Counted from the first letter of the stretch, positions 10,015 through 18,625 are shown. The stretch: 64,000 bases of DNA from Butyrivibrio sp. X503 (GCF_003625475.1 NZ_RAIQ01000010.1:1-64000); one strand, 5' to 3'. Translations and numbers: made by a program. The notes: generated by a model not told the origin, from the sequence alone.

Positions 10015-10377
10015 TTAGTTAAGAGTTGCAAGTACTGTTCCTGCCTCTACTGCATCACCTGCAGCTACATCGATGCTGGCAACTGTTCCGTCGGAAGGAG
10101 CAACCATAGGGATCTCCATCTTCATGGACTCAAGTGTGATAACTGTATCACCCTTCTTTACAGCCTGGCCAACACTTGCGTTAACCTTAAGTACCTTACC
10201 TGCTGCTCCGGCCTCAACCTTTACAGATCCTGCGCCTGCGCTTGCCTTCTTAACGGGTGCTGCGGGTGCCTTAACTGCGGGAGCTGCTGCGGGTGCAGAA
10301 GCTACTGCGCTTCCTGCGCCTTCTTCTACTGTTACATCATATACGTTTCCGTTTACGGTTATAGTATAGTTCTTCAT
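10015..10377 (-). CDS. Biotin carboxyl carrier subunit
   Basis: 120 residues. An N-terminal stretch (YTITVNGNVYDVTV), an Ala/Pro-rich flexible linker (about 28-50), then a biotinyl domain of about 70 residues with the biotinylated Lys in ESMKMEI. It is the 1.3S/gamma-type carrier that shuttles CO2 from the carboxyltransferases to the beta subunit. The start at 10377 is preceded by AAAGGAG at five bases; an upstream in-frame ATG at 10395 has no comparable site. Confidence 0.9.
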   Translation of the reverse strand: MKNYTITVNGNVYDVTVEEGAGSAVASAPAAAPAVKAPAAPVKKASAGAGSVKVEAGAAGKVLKVNASVGQAVKKGDTVITLESMKMEIPMVAPSDGTVASIDVAAGDAVEAGTVLATLN

Positions 10378-10426
10378 TGTATCTCCTTTCATCACACATC
10401 AAAGTCTGATGTGTACGATGCTTATA

Positions 10427-11317
10427 TTAGAATTTTTTCCAATTACTGTTTACTTTTCTTATAGACCTTACACGGAAACCGTCTGTGCTTCCGCTTCCCT
10501 CATATGCCGCGATTGCTGCCGCGATAACCGCAACAAGCTCTGCGTCACTTGAAAGATCTTCCTTCTCGGCAATCTGACCCACAGTGTTGTCGATAGCCTT
10601 TTCGGCGATAGTCTTCTTATCATTTTTCTTAGTGCCAAGCTTCTGTATCAGAGGGAACAGGCATATGATAAGTGAAATTGTGATAAGGATTGAAAAGGCC
10701 ATTCCCATTCCCATAAGTGTATTGAGTCCGGCATTCTCAAGCTTCTCGCCAATTGTCTTATCAGCTGTTACACCGATGTCGGTAGTCTCATAATTCATAA
10801 TGCTGACAACATCAGCTACCTGTAATTCAGGGGTAGGAGTAAATTTGTTATCAAGGTAGATGACCATATCAGCATAATGTTTGGTTCCATGTAATCTACC
10901 GGTCAAAACAAGTTGCCCCTTATTGTTCATTTCATAGCTAATCGATTCGACGTTTATATCATCAGCCAAAGTGTCTTTCGAGCCATATCCTATCTGATCT
11001 ATAGCTTTGTACCAGCTCTCATATCCCTTTCGGAATGTCTCATACTTTTCATCGCTAAAATAATAGCCATACACTAAAGACAGATATGCCTTTTCTTCGA
11101 AGTTTTCCGGAGTAACACCTTTTTTGTAGAATGCTTCAAAAAAGTCATCTTCGATATCATCCGCCAATTGTTTTAGATGATCCTCATCATAATATTTAGG
11201 TATATATCTGCTCTCATCAACACTGTTCTGCGCCGTCTGCTGCTCCTGCTTGCCACAACCGGTAAAGCAAAGAAGGCAGCTTAGCATAACGCCCAAAACT
11301 AAAAATTTATGCTTCAT
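10427..11317 (-). CDS. OadG-like subunit fused to an extracytoplasmic lipoprotein domain
   Basis: 296 residues. Signal peptide with lipobox CFTGC, an exported domain of about 170 residues (DUF3887-like in feel, uncertain), one membrane segment (about 205-230, ILITISLIICLFPLI), and a cytoplasmic end with SDAELVAVIAAAIAAYEGS, the pattern found in OadG subunits. OadG normally is about 80-100 residues and helps assemble the decarboxylase and bind metal. The long exported domain is the oddity. The start at 11317 has AAGGGAG eight bases upstream; it follows the carboxyltransferase stop directly. Confidence 0.75.
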   Translation of the reverse strand: MKHKFLVLGVMLSCLLCFTGCGKQEQQTAQNSVDESRYIPKYYDEDHLKQLADDIEDDFFEAFYKKGVTPENFEEKAYLSLVYGYYFSDEKYETFRKGYESWYKAIDQIGYGSKDTLADDINVESISYEMNNKGQLVLTGRLHGTKHYADMVIYLDNKFTPTPELQVADVVSIMNYETTDIGVTADKTIGEKLENAGLNTLMGMGMAFSILITISLIICLFPLIQKLGTKKNDKKTIAEKAIDNTVGQIAEKEDLSSDAELVAVIAAAIAAYEGSGSTDGFRVRSIRKVNSNWKKF

Positions 11318-11334
11318 TTTGAGTGCTCCCTTCA

Positions 11335-12765
11335 TTAAACTGTGCCGTGTTTCTTGGCAGGACGCTCATCTCTCTTTGTAAAAAGCATCTCGAAAGCTCC
11401 GATTACATACTTTCTTGTGTCGGCTGCAGCGATGATCTCATCAACGTATCCTCTTGCAGCTGCGCTCTTCACATTGTTCTGAAGCTGTGCATAATCTGCA
11501 GCAGTCTTAGAAACAGTATCTGCATCCTTGCCGTCACAAATGATCTTAGCGGCAAGAGAAGCGTCCATTGTTCCGATCTGAGCATCAGGCCAGCTGATAG
11601 TAACATCTGCTCCGATAGCCTTGGAGTTCATGATCACATAAGCACTTCCGAAAGCCTTACCTGTGATAACGTTAACCTTAGGCACTGTAGCATTTGCAAG
11701 TGCATATACAAGCTTGCCCGCAGCCTTTGCAACACGCTTCTCGTTGCACTGGCATGAAACAAAGCCTGTAGAATTTGTAAGTGTAAGAACGGGAAGATCG
11801 AAAGCATCGCAGAAGTTAACGAATTCGGCAGCCTTCTCACATGCGCCTGCAGAAAGCTTATCCTCAAACTTCTCTGCCTCTTTGCCATTCTCATCGTATA
11901 CGGCTGTACGGTTACCAACAAGACCTACGGTTGCTCCGTTAAGTCTGATGAAACCTGTCACCATATCTTTTGCAAAGTTTCTCTTTGTCTCAAAGAAAAT
12001 TCCGTTATCTGAAATCTGTCTTGCGATAACTGAAGGATCGGCTACTGCGCCGTCAAGATTCTCACATGCTCTGTTGAGATCGTCAGAGCACTCCTCATAT
12101 GAATCTCCGTCCTCGTTGTTTGAAGGAAGGATAGAAACGAGCTCTCTGATCTGAGCATAGATTGATGCCTCATCGGCAACTACATCAATATTGCTTGTGT
12201 TGGCGCTCTGCCAATCAGCACTTGATGTATCACATTTCTCTTTATAATTACCCTCAAGAGCGTTGGGTGAGTTAACAAAAAGCTTACCCTTGGATGACTC
12301 AATGAAAGTAAAGTCTGTAATGGAAGGAATCAAAGCAAGTCCGCCACCACATGATCCGAAAACAGCTGTGATCTGAGGAACAACACCTGATGCCTCCACC
12401 TGCTTAAGATAAATCTCGCCAAATGCGTTGAGCGCATCTGTTGCCTCCTGAAGACGAAGTCCCGCTGAATCGATAAGTCCGATTACAGGAGATCCTGTCT
12501 TGATTGCCAGTTCATACAGGCGAACGATCTTCTTAGCATGCATCTCGCCGATAGATCCGCCAAGTACTGACGCATCCTGGCTGTATACATACACCAGATT
12601 GCCGTCGATAACACCATATCCGGTAACGACTCCGTCTGATGGTGTTTCTTCCTGTTTCAGATTGAAATCTGTGTTTCTGGCTGTCACAAGAGCACCAATT
12701 TCAACGAAACTGTTTTCGTCGAGCAAAGAGTTGATTCTTATACTCGCTTGTGAAGAACTACTCAT
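11335..12765 (-). CDS. Acyl-CoA carboxyltransferase subunit, MmdA/12S type
   Basis: 476 residues with the two-lobed carboxyltransferase fold: N-lobe with GYGVIDGNLVYVYSQD, SIGEMHAKK and SCGGGLALIPS; C-lobe with TGFVSCQCNEKRVAKAAGKL and GKAFGSAYVIM. Such subunits move CO2 between an acyl-CoA (methylmalonyl-, glutaconyl- or malonyl-CoA) and biotin. It is shorter than typical MmdA (about 510). The start at 12765 is set by ACGGAGGTT seven bases upstream; the open frame runs further up but lacks a ribosome site. First gene of the five-gene pump operon. Confidence 0.86.
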   Translation of the reverse strand: MSSSSQASIRINSLLDENSFVEIGALVTARNTDFNLKQEETPSDGVVTGYGVIDGNLVYVYSQDASVLGGSIGEMHAKKIVRLYELAIKTGSPVIGLIDSAGLRLQEATDALNAFGEIYLKQVEASGVVPQITAVFGSCGGGLALIPSITDFTFIESSKGKLFVNSPNALEGNYKEKCDTSSADWQSANTSNIDVVADEASIYAQIRELVSILPSNNEDGDSYEECSDDLNRACENLDGAVADPSVIARQISDNGIFFETKRNFAKDMVTGFIRLNGATVGLVGNRTAVYDENGKEAEKFEDKLSAGACEKAAEFVNFCDAFDLPVLTLTNSTGFVSCQCNEKRVAKAAGKLVYALANATVPKVNVITGKAFGSAYVIMNSKAIGADVTISWPDAQIGTMDASLAAKIICDGKDADTVSKTAADYAQLQNNVKSAAARGYVDEIIAAADTRKYVIGAFEMLFTKRDERPAKKHGTV

Positions 12766-12854
12766 TTTTTTAACCTCCGTAAATATATTTAAGTAATGCT
12801 TATTCCTAAAATGAACGCAACTTAACACAGAGTATAGTATAACATAAAAGCACC

Positions 12855-12895
12855 AAAAAAAAAGGGAAAACGCACAATTTTTTCGGCGTTTTCCC
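12855..12895 (-). terminator. Terminator after scpB
   Basis: 10-bp stem GGGAAAACGC / GCGTTTTCCC with a 12-base loop and a run of nine T on the minus strand, 15 bases after the scpB stop. It separates the scpAB transcript from the pump operon. Confidence 0.85.
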
Positions 12896-12909
12896 ACTGT
12901 TTAAACCAC

Positions 12910-13479
12910 TTAAATATCAAGTTTTACATCTATCTCTTTTTCGGCCTGAGCCTTGAATTCTTCAACCTGTACCGTTCCTATTGTCGGAAGCTCTTCAAGG
13001 GAGCGAACTCCGAAGCTTCTAAGGAACTCTTCGGTTGTTCCGAAAAGAAGAGGTCTTCCCGGAGCATCAAGCCTTCCAAGCTCTTTTACCAGTCCGAACT
13101 CAACCAGCCTGTTTACGGCATGATCACTGTTTACACCTCTTATCTTTTCAACCTCAAGTCTTGTGATAGGTTGCTTGTATGCGATGATAGACAGCGTCTC
13201 CATGAGTGAATCGGTAAGCACCGCCTTCTTGGGAGTCTTGGCTATCTTTACTAGATACTCGTACATTTCCTTTTTGGTGCAGAGCTGAACTGCGTTATCA
13301 AGCTCGATAAGTCCTATTCCGCTGTCGTCCTGTTCATATTTGTTCTTGAGATAATCGATGTGGTCCTTGACCTCTCTTACACTAACCTCCATTGCCTTAG
13401 ACAACGTGCTTATCTCAACAGAATCTCCCATTGCAAAAAGAATGGCTTCTATAATAGCTGCGCCTTCTCTACTCGTCAT
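12910..13479 (-). CDS. scpB: Chromosome segregation and condensation protein ScpB
   Basis: 189 residues, family length, made of two winged-helix domains. Recognisable segments are IIEAILFAMGD at the N-terminus, ALTDSLMETLSIIAYKQPITR-like residues in the middle (ETLSIIAYKQPITRLEVEKI) and GRPLLFGTTEEFLRSFG. ScpB dimers join ScpA and SMC in the condensin-like complex that compacts and separates the chromosome. The gene follows scpA by five bases, the standard Firmicutes order. Confidence 0.96.
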   Translation of the reverse strand: MTSREGAAIIEAILFAMGDSVEISTLSKAMEVSVREVKDHIDYLKNKYEQDDSGIGLIELDNAVQLCTKKEMYEYLVKIAKTPKKAVLTDSLMETLSIIAYKQPITRLEVEKIRGVNSDHAVNRLVEFGLVKELGRLDAPGRPLLFGTTEEFLRSFGVRSLEELPTIGTVQVEEFKAQAEKEIDVKLDI

Positions 13480-13484
13480 ATCTT

Positions 13485-14234
13485 TTAACTTGCCTTTCTC
13501 GAAGTAATTATTATATCTCCGAACGTATCTTCCTGTTCGATCTCTATCTCGCCAAGCTTCATCTCCTCAAGCATAACAAGGAAAGTAACGATGATCTCGG
13601 TCTTGCTGTGCTGCTTTTCAAGAAGACTTCTGAAACTGAATCTCTTGTGTTCACGGATATATGCCTTGATATAAAGCGTCTTGGCGTCCATGTCGACTTC
13701 TTCCTTCTCGATGTTTCCGAACTTACTTCTGATAGGATCGACCTTGTCTTCCTGTCTTTTCAAAAGATCCTGGAAAATCGCGTTAAGCTTACTCAAAGTG
13801 GCATCTCCGATAAGATCCGAGAAATCGATCGGAACCTCAAATTCGCGAACTTCCTTCGGGATATCTTTTTGCCTGTACCACTGCATGTCGGCGTCCATCT
13901 GTCTATCCTTGAGCTCGTAAGCCATATACTTGTACATCTTATACTCAAGAAGCTTCTCAACAAGCTCGGCTCTCGGATCTTCTTCCTCACCTTCTTCATT
14001 AACTTCCTTGGGAAGAAGCATCTTACATTTGATATCTATAAGTGTCGCCGCCATAACAAGGAATTCACTGGTAACTTCCATATCTTCCTTGTGCATCGCA
14101 TTGATATATTCCATGTACTGTTCTGTGATCGTAACAATAGGAATATCGTAGATATCTATTTGGTTTTTATCGATCAGATGCATAAGAAGGTCCATCGGTC
14201 CTTCAAACACCTGAAGCTTGATCTCAAGTGACAT
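13485..14234 (-). CDS. scpA: Segregation and condensation protein ScpA (kleisin)
   Basis: 249 residues. The kleisin N-terminus KLQVFEGPMDLLMHLIDKNQIDIYDIPI is unmistakable in pattern, and a C-terminal winged helix (about 180-245) contains FRSLLEKQHSKTEIIVTFL. It bridges the SMC head domains and recruits ScpB. The start overlaps the phosphoesterase gene by 11 bases. Confidence 0.96.
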   Translation of the reverse strand: MSLEIKLQVFEGPMDLLMHLIDKNQIDIYDIPIVTITEQYMEYINAMHKEDMEVTSEFLVMAATLIDIKCKMLLPKEVNEEGEEEDPRAELVEKLLEYKMYKYMAYELKDRQMDADMQWYRQKDIPKEVREFEVPIDFSDLIGDATLSKLNAIFQDLLKRQEDKVDPIRSKFGNIEKEEVDMDAKTLYIKAYIREHKRFSFRSLLEKQHSKTEIIVTFLVMLEEMKLGEIEIEQEDTFGDIIITSRKAS

Positions 14235-15102
14235 CTTTTACCTCATGTAATCTGATAACATCAATTTCTCCGGGATTGAACATTCTCACGTGAATGGTGT
14301 GTGTTCCAAGCCCTCTTGAAAGGATCATGCGCTTACTTCCGATCTTAAACTCTCCGCCGTCATACTTAGGAAAAAGAGCTATCGATGGAGAAACAACTCC
14401 TCCCAGAAGCGGAAGTCTTATTATACCGCCGTGTACATGGCCCGCAAGTGAAAGATCCGCTCCCCAATTTGCATATTCGGGAAAATACTGCGGATTGTGC
14501 GCAATAAGTACTTGATATTTATCTTTGGAAGCAGAGCCGACAAGCTTTGAGATATAACCTGTATCCATCTGCTTCTTCTTTATTTTTCTGAAATACTCCA
14601 AAGGAAGATCAAGTCCGGTAATGCGGACCTTATTATCCTCCATGTTGACCGAGTCATTTTCAAGAATGATGACGCCGGCTCTTTTCAAAGTATCTTTATA
14701 TCTGTCGTAGAAGTTACCGTATTTCTTGGTGAAGGTCTTTACCTTCTTTTCGTGATTGCCGTTGGCCATGTAGACCTTATATTTACCTGCAAGCTCCGTA
14801 AGAACGTGAAGTCCTGCCTCATACTGTATCCTGCCGTGGATCTTCATGCCGATGAACATGTCGCCTGCGCACATCACGGCGTCAGGTGCAATATCATCAA
14901 TAGCCTTTAAAAGTCTGTCGTTGCTGTCGCCGTAAACATAGCCGTGAAGATCGGAAAGAAGGACGATCTTGAGATCGCGATCGATCTTGTCGGTATCTAT
15001 GTCATAAGTGCGGACAACAAAGTTGTGAGTATCATGGTAGATGACCGCGATACATAATATAACAAGCGCCGCAACCGCAGCGATGATGATATACAAAAGC
15101 AT
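14224..15102 (-). CDS. Membrane-anchored metallophosphoesterase
   Basis: 292 residues. One N-terminal membrane segment (about 2-22) and then a calcineurin-like phosphoesterase domain with the metal motifs LLSDLHG, CAGDMF, NGNHEKK, IAHNPQYF and LAGHVHGG. It belongs to the YaeI/YkuE-like group, often tied to lipid or cell-wall phosphate esters, but the substrate is not evident. It is the first gene of a run with scpA and scpB. Start supported by AAGAG before the ATG. Confidence 0.87.
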   Translation of the reverse strand: MLLYIIIAAVAALVILCIAVIYHDTHNFVVRTYDIDTDKIDRDLKIVLLSDLHGYVYGDSNDRLLKAIDDIAPDAVMCAGDMFIGMKIHGRIQYEAGLHVLTELAGKYKVYMANGNHEKKVKTFTKKYGNFYDRYKDTLKRAGVIILENDSVNMEDNKVRITGLDLPLEYFRKIKKKQMDTGYISKLVGSASKDKYQVLIAHNPQYFPEYANWGADLSLAGHVHGGIIRLPLLGGVVSPSIALFPKYDGGEFKIGSKRMILSRGLGTHTIHVRMFNPGEIDVIRLHEVKDVT

Positions 15103-15229
15103 AATCTCTTTTCCTTATTCGCATTTCAAAACAGCAAGAATATTTTAGCATATAAATGTGAAGGTCAAAAGCAAATTTACATAAAATATGATATACGAAT
15201 TGCTCCATGGCTGACGCCAATATCATACA

Positions 15230-15261
15230 AAAAAATCCCCGGATAATCATCCAGGGATTTT
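15230..15261 (-). terminator. Terminator after rpsU
   Basis: 13-bp stem (AAAATCCC..GGAT paired with ATCC..GGGATTTT) with one wobble and a seven-T run on the minus strand, about ten bases after the rpsU stop. Confidence 0.88.
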
Positions 15262-15271
15262 AAAATCTGAC

Positions 15272-15448
15272 TTAGTTATATTTGCGCTTTCTAGCTGCCT
15301 CAGACTTCTTCTTGCGTCTAACGCTAGGCTTCTCGTAATGTTCTCTCTTACGAATCTCCTGCTGGATACCAGCCTTGGCACAGCTTCTCTTGAAGCGACG
15401 AAGCGCGCTATCCAAAGTCTCGTTTTCTTTTACTACTACAGTTGACAT
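15272..15448 (-). CDS. rpsU: 30S ribosomal protein S21
   Basis: 58 residues, translated directly from the minus strand: begins [20 protein letters not shown], has the [20 protein letters not shown] core and a basic tail [15 protein letters not shown]. This is the typical Firmicutes S21, a small-subunit protein involved in translation initiation. It has its own consensus promoter at 15542-15569, a leader of roughly 90 bases, a GGGAGGG-type ribosome site and its own terminator. Confidence 0.95.
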   Translation of the reverse strand: MSTVVVKENETLDSALRRFKRSCAKAGIQQEIRKREHYEKPSVRRKKKSEAARKRKYN

Positions 15449-15541
15449 CTCTACTCTTACCCTCCCTTCAGTCCCTTCAAGTACATGACTGATTGGGTTA
15501 TTTATTATGATCTGAGCCTAAAAACTCACATAACATGAATA

Positions 15542-15569
15542 ATTATATCATAAAAAATTTAGGCGTCAA
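15542..15569 (-). promoter_or_regulatory. Promoter of rpsU
   Basis: Minus strand TTGACG (15564-15569) and TATAAT (15542-15547) with a 16-base spacer, in the short gap between the znuA-like gene and rpsU. Confidence 0.72.
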
Positions 15570-15586
15570 GCATTATTTTCAGACTT

Positions 15587-16657
15587 TTACTGAAGTGCTT
15601 CTTTTAACACTTCAAGGTTTGCCTGCATTACAGAAAGGTAAGTTGTTCCGTTTGCAACATCCTCGGATGTTGTAGACTGCATCGAATCAAGAGTAAGGAT
15701 GTTCTGATCCTTGCTTTTTGTATTGTTCTTGATTGTCTCGGCAATCTTCTTATCGGGACCTTCGATAGTCATGATACTCTTAAGTCCAAGCTCATCAACT
15801 TTTCCGGCAAGGAAAGCGATAGTCTCAAAGCTGGCCTCAGTCTCAGCTGAGCATCCGACAAATGCAGCATAGTAATCAAGACCATAATCATCAACAAGAT
15901 ATCTGAAAGGGAATCTGTCTCCGAAAAGAAGTGTCTTGTTTGCAGCTGCTGAAGTTACGCTCTTATACTCTCCGTCAAGGTTATTGAGTTTCTGCTTGTA
16001 TGCATTGGCATTCTCTGTATAAGTAGCGGCGTTATCGGCATCTACCTTTGAAAGGCCGTCCGCTATAGCGTCACAGATAATAGAAGCATTTGTAAGTGAA
16101 AGCCATACGTGCTCGTCGTACTCAACTTCCTCTTCTTCTCCTTCTTCTCCCTCTTCGCCTTCTTCCTCTTCTTCAGCTTCCATTCCTTCTACAACTTCCT
16201 CTTCCTTGACATTTCCGCCAAGAACATCGAGAAGATTGATAACAACCATATCTTTATTGGTAGCTTCCTTGAGTGCATCGTCAACCCACTCATCGGATTC
16301 GCCGCCGACATAGATGAACATGTCGCAGGAAACAATCTTCATAATATCATCTGCCGTAGGCTGATAAGAATGAAGATCAACCCCGTTATCAAGAAGCATT
16401 GTGATCTCCGCTTTGTCGGAAGCATCTCCGACAATATTCTTAACCCAATCATATTCAGGGAAAATAGTTGTAACAATGCTTATTTTGTCTCCTGAAGCCA
16501 CAGCTTCAACAGAAGCCTCTTCCTCAGCGGCTTCGCTGTCCATTTTGGAAAGCGTACTCTCCGTTGTATTTCCCTGTGTCGCTGCATTATTTCCGCATCC
16601 CGTGAATGCACAGACTGTGAGTATTGCAGCCATAATAAAAGCTAGTCTCTTTTTCAT
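15587..16657 (-). CDS. Zinc/manganese ABC transporter substrate-binding lipoprotein
   Basis: 356 residues. Lipobox AFTGC with Cys21. Cluster A-I binding fold with candidate metal ligands in DLHSYQPT and DEHVWLS, and the later GDRFPFRYLVDDYGLDYY segment in place of the usual third His-containing loop. Between the two His motifs is a Glu/Gly-rich acidic loop (about residues 168-186), where zinc proteins usually carry a His-rich loop. It should deliver Zn2+ or Mn2+ to an ABC importer, but no permease or ATPase gene is next to it. Its promoter is surrounded by three copies of one palindrome, which suggests metal control. Confidence 0.87.
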   Translation of the reverse strand: MKKRLAFIMAAILTVCAFTGCGNNAATQGNTTESTLSKMDSEAAEEEASVEAVASGDKISIVTTIFPEYDWVKNIVGDASDKAEITMLLDNGVDLHSYQPTADDIMKIVSCDMFIYVGGESDEWVDDALKEATNKDMVVINLLDVLGGNVKEEEVVEGMEAEEEEEGEEGEEGEEEEVEYDEHVWLSLTNASIICDAIADGLSKVDADNAATYTENANAYKQKLNNLDGEYKSVTSAAANKTLLFGDRFPFRYLVDDYGLDYYAAFVGCSAETEASFETIAFLAGKVDELGLKSIMTIEGPDKKIAETIKNNTKSKDQNILTLDSMQSTTSEDVANGTTYLSVMQANLEVLKEALQ

Positions 16658-16722
16658 ACCGGTCTTGTCCTTTCGTCAATATATAATCGCATACAGAATG
16701 ACTATTTCTGCACAAAGAAAAA

Positions 16723-16806
16723 TGCAATACATTTGCAAATCACTTGCAGTTTAAGATTTTAGCAATCACATAACTGCTTGTCAATAGTATTTGCAAATCT
16801 ATTGCA
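16723..16806 (-). promoter_or_regulatory. Promoter with three TGCAA-N5-TTGCA palindromes
   Basis: Minus-strand promoter TTGACA (16779-16784), 17-base spacer, TAAAAT (16756-16761). Three 15-bp palindromes of form TGCAA-N5-TTGCA lie at 16792-16806 (just upstream of -35), 16734-16748 and 16723-16737 (both downstream of -10, sharing a half-site). The arrangement is that of a repressor operator controlling the metal-binding lipoprotein gene. Confidence 0.65.
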
Positions 16807-16827
16807 TTTTAAAACCGATAATATTTA

Positions 16828-17601
16828 TCACTGTCTGTCCCATGTATTGGTCTTAAGGGAATGAAGCACGAATCTACCATCGCTGCCTGCCTTTCCGCTG
16901 CAGGTAGATAAGGTAAGTATAGAATCTCTTTTGGAAAAATCGATATCTGATGGAAGTTTAATGAAGCTGTTTCTTTTTATAAAAGAAACAAAGTTATCAT
17001 ATTCATTATCGGTTGCAACCACGCTGTAAGCGCCGCTACCGCTAGATGTCACATAATATGCAAAAGCCTCATATTCGTAAACCTTATCATCCGTATAAAC
17101 ATAAAGCTTTGCATTATCTCCCGTCATAAAGCTACTCTTGGTCCCGTTCAGCGTCTTAAGGGATCCAAACATGGAACCGTCTTTCATGTTATGACCAAAG
17201 ATAATGTCGTGTTTCCCGCAAAAGCACGAATCACTCAATATATCTTCATACAGACATCCGGCCTTATTATAACTGCCGTCAAAGGTCCTGGTCATGTACT
17301 CATCGATCTCTTTTTCTTTTACAACGGGATAACTGATCGAAAGATACGGAAAATAAAGCCATCCGGTAAAATCGGCATTCACCGATCGGAGCTTATCTAC
17401 ATCTATTGAAAGACGCGGATAATCTCCAACCTTCTCAAATTCACCGGATACGTCTTTTACATTTTCTTCTCTGATCTTGTCGTACTCAAGCTTAGCGTCA
17501 TTGTAATGCCTCACATCGAAATACAGATTGACGAGATGAAAAACAATTATGAAAGCAAGTACCGCTATTATTATTGATCTGATCTTTTTATCCTTAAGCA
17601 T
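16828..17601 (-). CDS. srtB: Class B sortase
   Basis: 257 residues. N-terminal membrane anchor (about 9-28), then the sortase beta-barrel with catalytic His in FGHNMKDGSMFGSL, Cys in LTLSTCSGK and Arg in GRFVLHSL. SrtB enzymes link haem-uptake proteins or pilin-type substrates to the wall. No gene in this window carries an NPxTN or LPxTG tail, so the substrate lies elsewhere. An upstream GTG at 17607 is a possible alternative start; the gene overlaps the TetR gene end. Confidence 0.9.
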   Translation of the reverse strand: MLKDKKIRSIIIAVLAFIIVFHLVNLYFDVRHYNDAKLEYDKIREENVKDVSGEFEKVGDYPRLSIDVDKLRSVNADFTGWLYFPYLSISYPVVKEKEIDEYMTRTFDGSYNKAGCLYEDILSDSCFCGKHDIIFGHNMKDGSMFGSLKTLNGTKSSFMTGDNAKLYVYTDDKVYEYEAFAYYVTSSGSGAYSVVATDNEYDNFVSFIKRNSFIKLPSDIDFSKRDSILTLSTCSGKAGSDGRFVLHSLKTNTWDRQ

Positions 17602-18211
17602 TCCCACTCTTCACTCTTTCCGGAGGATCAAGTTGCCTTTCTAAATTGTTATTTCTTACATACTCAAGAAGCGATAAAAACTCTGCTCCAAGAAGATTGC
17701 TGAGTTCGGCATCGCTGAAATTACACTGATTGAGAGCGCACAAAACACTGATGCCATATGTGTAAATCCACATATGCTCAAACAGATACCTCGCCTGTTT
17801 TGAGGACAACGAATAAACGTTTGAAATAACTTCTTCAAACTTGTTGTCTACGATATGGCTGGAAAATACTTCATCAAAGCTCGTGGGTTTGTCAAAAGAA
17901 GACATAAAGATCATCTTGAATAGATTAGGTTCTCTGGATGCAAAAAGAATGATCTGCATTCCGGCTTTTTTGAATGGGGGATCAAATTTCATCGCTTCAT
18001 TTGCATAACTTGAAACGAGCATACGAGCGGCTTTTTTAACTTCACTCCTAAGCTCATCCATGTTTTCAAACGCTGTAAAGATGGGTCTTGCGGAACATCC
18101 CAGCACATCCGCAAGTTCTCTGGCAGTAAGAGCATCCGCTCCTTTTTGGCGCACAAGCTCAAGACCTGCGTCTACCATTTGTTCTCGTGTAAAACGTGGT
18201 TTTGGGGGCAT
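17594..18211 (-). CDS. TetR/AcrR family transcriptional regulator
   Basis: 205 residues. The N-terminal helix-turn-helix covers about residues 4-55 (MVDAGLELVRQKGADALTAR, ELADVLGCSARPIFTAFENM). The C-terminal ligand domain resembles the WHG/TetR_C group but is not specific. Its end overlaps the start of the sortase gene, so the two are cotranscribed and the regulator may control that operon. Ligand unknown. Confidence 0.88.
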   Translation of the reverse strand: MPPKPRFTREQMVDAGLELVRQKGADALTARELADVLGCSARPIFTAFENMDELRSEVKKAARMLVSSYANEAMKFDPPFKKAGMQIILFASREPNLFKMIFMSSFDKPTSFDEVFSSHIVDNKFEEVISNVYSLSSKQARYLFEHMWIYTYGISVLCALNQCNFSDAELSNLLGAEFLSLLEYVRNNNLERQLDPPERVKSGNA

Positions 18212-18348
18212 AAAAACTATCTCTTTTCAATTATTATATAAGTGGTGTGACCTACTACAATCACACTATAATTATATAGCAAAAAATCGATAAAAAAAAA
18301 GGGGTTCATTGCCGCTTTCCCTTAATATATGCGTAATAAAAGTCACCC

Positions 18349-18386
18349 ATTCTCCAAAAGCCGCGCAGAAAAGGCTTTTGGAGAAT
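18349..18386. terminator. Perfect 14-bp inverted repeat
   Basis: ATTCTCCAAAAGCC and its exact complement flank a 10-base loop. The T-rich tract follows on the plus strand, while on the minus strand it comes second after the alaS terminator. Could be a back-up terminator or an RNA structure ahead of the TetR gene. Confidence 0.5.
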
Positions 18387-18410
18387 CACAGTTTATTTTT
18401 TTCTTATGCC

Positions 18411-18445
18411 ACCAAAAAAGGATGCCCCTCTCCTGGCATCCTTTT
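18411..18445 (-). terminator. Terminator after alaS
   Basis: 11-bp stem AAAAGGATGCC / GGCATCCTTTT with an 8-base loop; the minus strand continues with six T. About 180 bases downstream of the alaS stop. Confidence 0.8.
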
Positions 18446-18625
18446 CGGGGAATCCGTCGATTCCACCCTCACCTCATAAAAAATCATCGCAAACAACGCT
18501 TTTGCAAAAAGAAAAATAGAAATAAAACTTTAAAAGCATGCTACAAAAACATTTGTTTTGCAACACTTGTTTTATAACATTTTTTCGTTGAGTTGTCAAT
18601 AATATAACAAGCGTGGTATGCAAAA

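Larger units (their letters stand above)
18212..18625. other. Intergenic region between alaS and the TetR gene
   Basis: 414 bases without a supported gene. It holds two strong hairpins (18349-18386 and 18416-18445), an AT-rich stretch upstream of the TetR start, and near 18556-18585 a sequence (TTTTGCAACACTTGTTTTA) that resembles the palindrome at 45693-45708. A short plus-strand open frame across it only follows the hairpins and has no ribosome site. Confidence 0.6.

Noticed and set aside
18329..18577. 82-residue plus-strand open frame downstream of alaS
   Set aside because: Runs through two terminator hairpins, has no ribosome site and no recognisable features.
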